In this document: in pieces, positions 56,565 to 64,000 of the stretch
Layout: each line of letters starts with the position of its first letter
Position numbering within the stretch: position 1 is the first letter of the stretch
DNA from: Heloderma charlesbogerti
Taxonomy: Eukaryota > Chordata > Lepidosauria > Squamata > Helodermatidae
Assembly (NCBI GenBank): GCA_026122225.1
Contig: JANEZZ010000399.1
Location: forward strand, 2,490,001 to 2,554,000
DNA length: 64,000 nt
Direction of reading: 5' to 3'
Notes under the pieces: generated by a model
Seen by the model: only the letters and a program-made list of their open reading frames with translations
What the model was told of the DNA's origin: nothing
Databases searched by the model: none
Translations under genes and position numbers: made by a program

Positions 56565-56690
56565 CTCATGACTGATCACGGGGCACATCCGTTGAGGCAG
56601 CAGCCTTCGCTTCCAATTTCCTGGCTTTGTGGAGCTTGAGCCAAGATCAGGGAGCCTTAACTCTGGTCTTAGCCTTAGAACAAGATAATG
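56565..56690. mobile_element. Fragment of the long inverted-repeat element (right arm)
   Basis: It matches the right arm of 15603-16137 in order and strand: 'actgatcacggggcacatcc' (there 'actgatcatggggcacatct'), 'cttccaatttcctggctttg', 'tggagcttgagccaagatca' and 'ccttaactctggtcttagcc'. Only one arm survives, so this copy is half an element. Confidence 0.75.
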
Positions 56691-56837
56691 TATATAAACA
56701 TTTACTTTAAACATTTTTTTAAAAATGCGATATAAATTCTAACAAGCATTATTAGCACAACCAGCTGTACTGCGGGGCGGTGGGGAGAGAAGGCAGTGAG
56801 GCTGCAGCAGGGTGAGCGTCCAATCTCTTCTCCAGGA

Positions 56838-56955
56838 AACCTGGCGCCTTCCAGATTTTTCTCACTACAACTCCCATCATCTCTGACCATTGGCCATGCT
56901 GCCGTGTTTGATGGGATTTGTAGTCCAAAACATCTGGGGGGGCACCAGCTTGCCT
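56838..56955. mobile_element. Palindromic MITE, copy 7
   Basis: 'ctggcgccttccagattttt' then 'actacaactcccatcatctc', mirrored by 'gatgggatttgtagtccaaa' then 'catctgggggggcaccagct'. Confidence 0.75.
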
Positions 56956-57034
56956 GTGTCTGCCCTACACTAGTGCAAAGAGGAATGTTCCAATGTAGCC
57001 TTTCTACAGGTATTTATCATTTTGCGAGAGATCT

Positions 57035-57200
57035 AGGAACATAGAAAGCTAACCCAGTATCGTCAACAATGATGGCCGGCAATTCCTTAGGGTTTCAGGC
57101 AAGATTCTTTCCTAGCCCTATGTGGGGATGCCAGGGATTGAACCTGAGACCTTCTGCAAAGCAGCCGCTCTACCACTGAGTTAGGGCCTATCGCCCCACA
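57035..57200 (-). mobile_element. tRNA-derived SINE (second family), minus strand
   Basis: On the minus strand, from 57195, it reads 'ctaactcagtggtagagcgg' (box A), 'ctgctttgcagaaggtctca' and 'ggttcaatccctggcatccc' (box B GGTTCAATCCC). The body 'cctgaaaccctaaggaattg' ends near 57040 in 'gctttctatgttcct'. The head is tRNA-like, and spacing between boxes is normal for a polymerase III promoter. It differs from the SINE family at 25690-25905. Confidence 0.8.
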
Positions 57201-57824
57201 GTGTACTCAAAAGCATTTTAGTTATAGAGGACAGGAAGTTGCTGCTGCCCAAGCCAAAATGGTGTTGCCCTTCCCTTACTTGTAGGCTGAGCAGCAACTC
57301 AGCCTACAACATAACAGCACATCAAATGTTCACAGGTTGACTGGCATGCTGTTTTTTCATTGTTTAATGGCTGTCACATTTTTAATTCTTCCTCTTTACG
57401 GGAGTGTCTATGCCCTGGGCACAGAGATCAGACTGATCTCTGATCTCATCCCCTGGAATGCAGGAGCCCAGGAGTTGTTAAGCTTCTTCCTTCAGATGTG
57501 TGCAGGTCATGTCTCCTTCTTGGAGACATTTACTTCGACATTTACAGTCCAGGTATCTCTGGGATCTTGGCACCCTGGACAGTTGCAAAGTCTGCTTCCA
57601 CCTTTGGGCTGGACCTGGTGGAAGTTACAGACATCTTCCCTCTTTTATGTTGCACCTTCCTTGCAGGGAAAGCAACATTCAAACTGTAATTTGGTGTTAC
57701 TGGTTAAATGTCATTCTTCCCCCTCACTGGCACCTCCTTTGCTACCAAGATGCTGTGTGTGGCATAGTTATGTGAATCTAACAAGCACCTAATGAACAGC
57801 ACCTGTGATGTCATTTATGACAAG

Positions 57825-58240
57825 ATCCGTCAGGAGGGTACACACCACTCCCATCCACATTGAATGAACATGTGGAAAAGGCTGAGGGGCCATGCAGGCT
57901 AACCCTGCTCACTGCTGTCACCATGCGCTGACATCACAGAACCCCTATAAACAGCCATTGGATGTTCTTTGGAAAAAGTTATCCATGCATAGAATTTATG
58001 TGGAGAGCTCCTACACAAGGGCCCCTGACCAACCAGAGACCCTCCTTTTGTGTAGGAGCTCTCTGCATATATAGATGTATCCATAGAGAACTCCTTCTGA
58101 CGAACATCAAATGGATATTCATCAGGGGAGCGTGAAAGCAGCATGCAGTGACAGCATTGGGTGAGGTTAGCCCAAGTGACCCTGCCGCCCACTCCACATG
58201 TTCATTCAATGCCTGGCGGGGGTCGTGTGTATCCTCTTAA
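57825..58240. mobile_element. Long palindromic element
   Basis: The outer arms 'gtacacaccactcccatcca' and 'ggcgggggtcgtgtgtatcc' are inverted relatives. 'cattgaatgaacatgtgga' pairs exactly with 'ccacatgttcattcaatg'. Further in, 'agagctcctacacaagggcc' pairs with 'ccttttgtgtaggagctct'. The centre is near 58035. Arms of about 200 bp appear moderately diverged. No coding sequence is present. Confidence 0.75.
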
Positions 58241-59111
58241 AAGCCTCCCTAATCCCCCAGTGCTAGGGTCCCAGTCCAGATTGGGGTCCCTGCTCTAGAG
58301 TAAAAATGAGGGAAAAGATATACCTGCTGGACGCACATTTAAAGTCCTGTGTGTTTGGACCCTCCATTACCTCTTAAACGTCCAGGAACTGCTCTTGAGT
58401 AATGGATTAAATGTTATTTTAAATTCAAGTGAATGATTGTGAATGATTTAGAACAGTTGTGTATTAGATGTTGTACAACATACAGGTAAGTAAATAATAA
58501 AGCCCGCTGTTGTGACATTTAACCTCCAGGATGGCTGTTCTTGAGGCAGTTGTGCCTATGGATCAGGCTTCGCAGAATGTAAATGGTGTGGGAAGGAGAA
58601 GGCATATAAAAAGTACATCCCCCCCTCTTTTGGTAGAGCTGGTTCTTCTTCTAAAAACACAGTGATTGGATTCAATCTCACCATTCAGCAGACTGCTTCC
58701 TAGTCCCTGTTTGTAGTAATGGCATTAGAGTGGTTAAAGCGCATCGCTTTTGCTTGCATTAAAGGCAGCATGGCTTTTTTCCTGTTCTTTTTATCTAATC
58801 TACATTTTTAACTGAGTTCCCACTCAGCTGTTGTTTCATAGTTTTAAACAGCTTCATCTCCACTTACCAGAGTTTGGAAAAGAGGCTTTCCTAGTGGTTT
58901 CTAGCAAGCTACTTCCACGTACAGCTGCTATGCCACGTGCATCTCTCCTATACCATATTCAGGATTCATTTCCCAAGAGCAATGAGAGCGACTTCCCTGT
59001 ACCCAGTGCCATGGAACTTGCCCTGATCCAGTAAGGGGACGAACAGAGGTGGGGAGGCTTGCTACACCCCCTCTTTCTTAATTTCAACTGCAGCTGCTTC
59101 CCTCTGCCAAG
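58241..59111. other. Mostly unassigned, with one repeat arm
   Basis: 58250-58350 is a single arm related to 55140-55390. I recognise nothing else. Confidence 0.35.
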
Positions 59112-59190
59112 CTTCCACCAACCCGGTGCCCTCCAGATGCAATGGACTACAACTCCCATCATTCTTGCTGGCTGTGGTTGATGGGAGTCA
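59112..59190. mobile_element. Palindromic MITE fragment, copy 8
   Basis: 'aacccggtgccctccagatg' then 'ggactacaactcccatcatt' and the mirrored 'ggttgatgggagtcatggtg'. The right end is cut off next to the CR1 3' end. Confidence 0.65.
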
Positions 59191-59196
59191 TGGTGT

Positions 59197-59480
59197 AACA
59201 TATAGAAACAGAAGAGGAGCCTTGTTGGATCAGACCAAATGCCTGTTTAGTCCAGCATTCTGGTCCCACAGTGGCCAACCAGATGCCTATGGACAGCCCA
59301 CAAGCAGGACATGAGAGCAACATCAGCCTCCTGCTCCTGTTCCCCAGCAACTGGTGTACAGAGGCCTAGCACCTCCGACACTGGGCGCAATATATATCCA
59401 TCATGACTGGTAGCCACTGACAGCCTTATCCTCCATGAATTTGTATAATCTCATTTTAAAGCCGTCCAGGCTGGGAAAGT
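59197..59480 (-). mobile_element. CR1 LINE 3' end
   Basis: 'gccttgttggatcagaccaa' and 'gtccagcattctggtcccac' then 'agtggccaaccagatgccta' are the complement of the 3' UTR seen at 17460-17560. 'gtagccactgacagccttat' and 'ttttaaagccgtccaggctg' are the complement of the ORF end (WDGFKRGLDKFLEE). Confidence 0.85.
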
Positions 59481-59651
59481 AGTGAAATTGACTAGATCAG
59501 ATCTTAAGGAGGTTCTGGTCTAATCAATTTCACTCTGAAGGAAGGAAAGAAAATCAGGGACATGGATGTGGGGAAGACACAGTTCAAAGAGAAATGGAAT
59601 TTGGAAACTGACATGGTGAGACTGTGTGGGAGTAGGTGGCCTTACTCTGTC

Positions 59652-59690
59652 TTTCCTTCCTTCCTTCCTTCCTTCCTTCTTTCTTAAAGA
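59652..59690. repeat. (CCTT)n microsatellite
   Basis: 'ccttccttccttcctt' and neighbours, about eight units with a few changes. Confidence 0.85.
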
Positions 59691-59889
59691 TATATAGCGG
59701 ATATGTGCAAACCTTCAGCCCGCTTTCCGGAGGAGGGGGATAAAGAAAAGAATTACAAAACTGGCTCAAACATAAACCAATGGCAGGGTAGCAGACGACA
59801 CAATTTCAAATGTTCTGTGATTCTGAAACTCTTTGTTACCTTAAGTAAAGGTGCAAAAACAAACATACTTAACAGTCCAGTCTTTTGCG

Positions 59890-59960
59890 TGTTTGCTCAG
59901 AATTAAGCCCACTATGTTAAATGGAGCGTACTGTACATAGGATTGTAGCCTTAGGGACCT
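59890..59960. repeat. Interspersed repeat fragment ('cataggattgtag')
   Basis: 'ctcagaattaagcccactat' then 'gttaaatggagcgtactgta' then 'cataggattgtagcc' is half a copy of the family at 52775-52875. Confidence 0.5.
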
Positions 59961-60179
59961 GTGTCTTAGATCACATGTTATTGATCCTTGGTGGATTTCA
60001 GAGAATATAGTGGCATATTAAAGGAGCAGGCAGTCTCTAAGATATGGCGGGTCTAAACTGATTTGCTGTAGGACCAGAAATAACATGGTTTGAGGAATAG
60101 GGGGAGTAAATCTCTCATGCCATTAATTAGTACACATCAGTGAGGAAAAAAAACATAGTAAGTACAGTTGGGGGTTAAC

Positions 60180-60625
60180 ATATGAATCTAAGAAGAGTCG
60201 TACTTAATCGGACCAAAGGCCTGTCTGGTCCAGCATTCTCTTCCCACAGTGAACCCACAAGTGGGGTGTGAGCGCAATAGCATCCTTCTGCCCATGTTCC
60301 CCAGCAACTGGTATATAGAGGCATATTGGCTCTGAATCTGGGGGGTAATATATAGCCATCAGGACCAGTAGCCACTGATAGCTTTCTCTTCCAGGAATTT
60401 GTCCAATCCCCTTTTAAAGCCATCCAAACTGGTGGCCATCACTACATCTTCTAGTAGTGAATTCCGTAGTTTGACAATGTGCTCTGTGAAGAACTCCTTC
60501 CTTTTATCTGTCCTGAATCTCCCACCATTCAGCTTCATGGGATGACCCCGAATTATAGTATAATTGAGAGAAGGAGGAAAACTTCTCCTTGTCCATTTTC
60601 TCCACACCATGGGCTAGAAGGTCTG
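60180..60625 (-). mobile_element. CR1 LINE 3' region with ORF end
   Basis: On the minus strand the frame includes IIRGHPMKLNGGRFRTDKRK, EFFTEHIVKLRNSLLEDVVM and DGFKRGLDKFLEEKAISGYW, the same block as residues from 17180-17360 of the other CR1. The 3' UTR runs to 60190 ('gtcgtacttaatcggaccaa'). It is 5'-truncated. Confidence 0.88.
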
Positions 60626-60974
60626 TGAAACAGATTGAACCCATGTTGTCCAAACTACTATCTAGCAAACAAAGAGAAGGAAAATGAACTGATAAGATAA
60701 GGGGAAAAGTGGATTTTTACAAAGCAATCTCTTGCAAGCAGTGTTGAAAAAACCCTGATGAGCCAAGCAAGACAGCTACAAACCAAATTTGGTTGGCCTT
60801 TTTCTTATGTTTAACTAGATAAGTTCACTGGTACTGGCACCCTCCTCTTCATGGCCTACACATCTGTAAGAGTTTAACCCATGCTTGGGCCAGACCACCT
60901 GCACTGGCAGATCTTCCTTGACTTAAACCATGGATGGCTAACCCATACTCCAGATGGACCACATCTGGGTCACT

Positions 60975-61208
60975 GACCTGGTTTGCACTCTTGACTTGGT
61001 TCAAACTGTTGCCTGGGCTGTTGTAGGGTTCTGGGTGGCTTGTTACCCACAGCAACGGGTCACCCTGGCCAGTTTCATGGAACACAACAAGCCATGCTAC
61101 TGAGGGCAATTATGCTAATCTGCCCGGCACATAACCAGAGCACACGGGGGGGCAGGGGGAATAACAAACCATGGCTTATTTCCCCTCCGTGATCGTGCAA
61201 ACCAGGCT
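60975..61208. mobile_element. Palindromic MITE
   Basis: The left end 'gacctggtttgcactcttga' and the right end 'gtgatcgtgcaaaccaggct' are inverted partners. 'gggtggcttgttacccacag' and 'aacacaacaagccatgctac' mirror each other inside. 'accatggcttatttcccctc' also matches 36336-36549. Confidence 0.65.
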
Positions 61209-61230
61209 ACTATGTCATTTTTGCTCTCTT

Positions 61231-61615
61231 AGAATCATAGAATAGTAGGGTTGGAAGGGGCCTATAAGACCATCGAGTCCAACCCCCTGCTCAATGCAGG
61301 AATCCAAGTCAAAGCATCCTTGACAAGTGGCTGTCCAGCTTCATCTTGAATGCCTCCACTGTGGGAGAGCCCACTACCTCCCTTGGTAATTGGTTCCATT
61401 GTCGTATTGCTCTACCAGTCAGGAATTTTTTCCTGATGTTCAGCCGGAATCTGGCTTCCTGTAACTTGAGCCCATTATTCCGTGTCCTGCACTCTGGGAT
61501 AATAGAGAAGAGATCCTGGACTTCCTCTCTGTGACAACTTTCAAGTACTTGAAGAGCGCTATCATACCTCCCCTCAGTCTTCTCTTCTCCAGGCTAAACA
61601 TGCTCTTCTTTAAAA
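61231..61615 (-). mobile_element. CR1 LINE 3' end, classical type
   Basis: It starts 'agaatcatagaatagtaggg' then 'ttggaaggggcctataagac', the conserved CR1 terminus. The coding remnant on the minus strand (YLKVVTEREVQDLFSIIPE-like, 61490-61560) follows. Related to 39313-39735. Confidence 0.88.
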
Positions 61616-62091
61616 CTTCCAGTGAAAGGGACTCAACAATTCACCCTGGCAACTGCTTTTTAAAGAATCTGTAACACAATGCATTCATACCAAATTAATC
61701 AAAACTTGCTCAGACCTTAAAAACACACCACGATTTGGCTCAGGGTGCTGAGCAAGCTCCTTGATTGTGTCCGAACCAGTTTGTCCTTCCAGAATCTGAA
61801 TCTGGGTAAGCAGTTGGAATAATGTTGAAATGTTATTTAATCATCCCACTTTCTGCCTTTGAGTCACAGAAGCCGACGAAGAATTATGCAGGGATGTACT
61901 CACATACTCAGCTTGAATTTATGATACAAGAGAAAATGCATGCACAGAACTCTGCGAGGACATGTTTATGTGAATAATCTATATTTGGGTCATGTACAGT
62001 GCAAGCTGTACCTTCAGAGTTTTTTGGCTTGAGTCAGCCAAATCTTTACCTGGTGCTGTAAAGGAATACTAAGAAGCCTTTTGTGTATGAC
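61616..62091. other. Unassigned stretch
   Basis: No repeat or reading frame recognised. Confidence 0.35.
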
Positions 62092-62215
62092 AGCCTTCCC
62101 CAACCTGGTGCCCTCCAGATGTTTTAGACTTCAACTTGCATCAGTCCCAGCCAGCATGGCCAGGGGTCAGAAATGCTGGGAGTTGTAGCCCAAAGCATCT
62201 GGAGACTTTTGTAGA
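62092..62215. mobile_element. Palindromic MITE, copy 9
   Basis: 'cttccccaacctggtgccct' then 'ccagatgttttagacttcaa', mirrored by 'gggagttgtagcccaaagca' then 'tctggag'. The right end is incomplete. Confidence 0.7.
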
Positions 62216-62231
62216 AGATCCACATTCTGAG

Positions 62232-62612
62232 CTGTTTACACAACATGCTAACCCACACTCAGTGGTTGAGTGTGGGTTGTTGTTGAACCGTGAGTTTATG
62301 TTGAACTGTGGGTTAACGTGTTGTCTGAACCCAGGACATTTTCTGCAAGGTGGCTTGTTAACCATGCAGTGTAGCTTGTTAACCAACCTGAATAACCCAA
62401 CAACAAACCAATGGTTCTCAAGGTGGCTTGTTCAAGAAAAATAAGCCACATTGCATGGTTAACAAGCCACCCTGCAGAAAATCTCCTGGTTTCAGTCAAC
62501 ACACTAATCCACAATTCAACAAACAACCCATGGTTCAACAACAAGCTTTGGGTCAACAACAACCCATACTCAATCACCAAGTGTGGGTTAGTATGTTGTG
62601 TGAACCCAGTCT
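62232..62612. mobile_element. Long-palindrome MITE, second copy of the 5458 family
   Basis: Ends 'gctgtttacacaacatgcta' and 'tagtatgttgtgtgaaccca' are inverted partners. 'gacattttctgcaaggtggc' pairs with 'gccaccctgcagaaaatctc'. The order of blocks equals 5458-5783, with extra 'aacaaacaacccatggttca' units near the right end that lengthen this copy by about 50 bp. Confidence 0.78.
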
Positions 62613-62819
62613 CTCTTTTGCTTGCCATTATTGACATTTGGCTTTTCAGGACCAATTCATGAAAGGACATTCCATGCCAGGCAAATGGATTGGATGCAAG
62701 GGTGAAAACATCACAACTGTAAAATCTGTCGAATAGTGTGCAAATGTCTACACGTATCAGTCCCAGTTCACATCACCCGATCTCTCGTGCCAGAGCTTGA
62801 TGACTCTCAGCCCAAGGTA

Positions 62820-64000
62820 GTGGCACTCATTTTCTGACTGGAGGAGGGCTAATGTTATCCCTATCTTCAAAATGGGCAAAAAGGAGGAACCTAGGAACTA
62901 CAGACCAGTCAGTCTGACATGAATCCCTGGGAAATTCTGGAGCAGATTGTAAAGCGATCAATATGTAAGGACCTTGAAAACAATGCTGTGATTACTTGAA
63001 GCCAACATGGATTTGTCAAGAACAAATCCTGCCAGACGAATCTGATCTCATTTTTTGATCAGGTAACCTCCCTTGTGGGCTGTGGGAATGCTGTGGACAA
63101 AGTGCCCCATGATATCCTGATGAACAAACTAGCTCAAAGTGGGCTAGATGAAACAACGATCCGGTGGATCCACAGTTGGCTACAGAATCGAACTCAAAGT
63201 GTGCTTATCAATGGGATCTTCTCAAACTGGGGAGAGGTAACGAGCAGGGTAGCACAGGGCTCAGTCCTGGGCCTAGTGCTCTTCAACATTTTTCTTAATG
63301 ACTTGGAGGAGGAGGCGCAGGGAATGTGGATAAAATTTGCAGATGACACCAAATTGGGCGAGATAGCTAATACTTTGGAAGACAGAAACAAAATTCAAAG
63401 TGATCTTGATAGACTGGAGCACTGGGCAGAAAACAACAGAATGAAATTTAATAGGGATAAAGGCCAAGTTCTGCACCTAGGAAAAAGAAACCAAATGCAC
63501 AGTTACAAGATGGGGGATACTTGGCTCAGCAATGCTACAAGTGAGAAGGCTCTTGAAATTGTGGTAGATCACAGGCTGAATATGAGCTAATGATGTGATG
63601 TGGCTGCAAAAAAGGCAAATGCTACTTTGGGCTGCATTAATAGAAGCATAGCTTCCAAATCCCATGAAGTACTAGTTCCCCTCTACTCAGCACTGGTTAG
63701 GCCTCATCTGGAGTACTGTGTCCAGTTCTGGGTACCACATTTTAAGAAGGATGCAGACAAACTGGAGAGGGTTCAGAGGAGGGCAACAAAGATGATCAGG
63801 GGACTGGAAACAAAGCCCTATGAAAAGAGACTGAAAGAACTGGGCATGTTTAGCGTTGAGAAGAGAAGACTGAGGGGAGATATGATAGCACTCTTCAAGT
63901 ACCTGAAAGGCTGTCACAGAGAAGAAGGCCAGGATCTCTTCTCCATCATCCTGGAGTGCAAGACACAGAATCATGGGTTCAAGTTACGGGAAGCCAGATT
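62820..64000 (+). mobile_element. CR1 LINE, running off the right edge
   Basis: The RT begins with NVIPIFKMGKKEEPRNYRPVSLT (62850-62920, with stops). The 171-codon frame 63075-63590 follows: VPHDILMNKLAQSGLDE, a GSVLG.VLFNIF block and the catalytic FADD at 63336-63347. After a stop the frame resumes with [29 protein letters not shown] and [20 protein letters not shown] up to the window end. It is longer at the 5' side than the CR1 at 16.3 kb. At least one stop and indels make it non-functional. Confidence 0.9.

Noticed and set aside
57140..57195. tRNA gene candidate, with box A and box B spaced as in a tRNA.
   Set aside because: The tRNA-like head continues into a SINE body and the cloverleaf arms do not pair properly.
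57337..57792. 151-codon + frame starting MTGMLFFHCLMAVTFLI.
   Set aside because: The hydrophobic start is suggestive, but there are no splice or promoter cues, the other frame is also open nearby, and no family is recognised.
5458..62612. CRISPR-like arrays of palindromic repeats.
   Set aside because: The repeats are dispersed transposon-like elements in eukaryotic DNA, without regular spacers or cas genes.

Overview
The window looks like vertebrate nuclear DNA, most likely from a squamate reptile (lizard or snake). It contains an RTE-BovB LINE, several CR1 and L2 LINEs of different ages, a vertebrate chromovirus (Ty3/Gypsy with a C-terminal chromodomain), tRNA-derived SINEs, many short hAT-like and palindromic non-autonomous elements, and dinucleotide and tetranucleotide microsatellites. 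There are no operons, ribosome binding sites or bacterial genes. The species cannot be named from the sequence alone.

One host gene is visible, on the + strand, and only its 3' end is present. Two internal exons (1263-1347 and 25397-25570) and a terminal exon (30664-30720, followed by a 3' UTR with AATAAA at 30921) are all joined in phase 0. They encode a charged, leucine-rich, coiled-coil-like C-terminus with a serine/proline-rich part and a lysine-rich tail. I do not recognise the gene. Its introns of about 24.0 kb and 5.1 kb are full of repeats.

Layout: 1-30.95 kb is the gene. Intron 1 holds palindromic and hAT-like elements, SINEs, a CR1 copy with long coding remnants at 16.3-17.6 kb, and an ancient L2 relic at 20.3 kb. 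Intron 2 holds an L2 copy with long open frames (26.5-27.9 kb) and an older one (28.5-29.6 kb). From 30.95 kb to the right edge no host gene was recognised. At 31.5-32.5 kb an L2 is interrupted by another L2 on the opposite strand. At 36.3 kb a palindromic element sits inside an older repeat. From 41.55 to 49.59 kb a BovB LINE is split by a 4975-bp LTR retrotransposon. From 49.6 to 64 kb there is a dense mixture of hAT-like elements, palindromes, CR1 3' ends and SINEs, and a CR1 copy runs off the right edge.

The most informative locus is 41.55-49.59 kb. The LTR element is bounded by the 5-bp target duplication ATATC, inside a reading frame whose BovB sense resumes exactly across the duplication. 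Its 5' LTR is complete (549 bp, TGTCAG...CTGACA). Its 3' LTR keeps only the last 121 bp, and that deletion junction carries a short patch that looks copied from the LTR. Downstream of the 5' LTR there is no tRNA-type TGG primer site. Instead the sequence can pair with a stretch inside the LTR, as expected for the self-priming mechanism known from Tf1 and proposed for its vertebrate sushi relatives. Gag and pol are broken by a stop codon and several frameshifts, but the integrase frame is open with an intact D,D35E triad.
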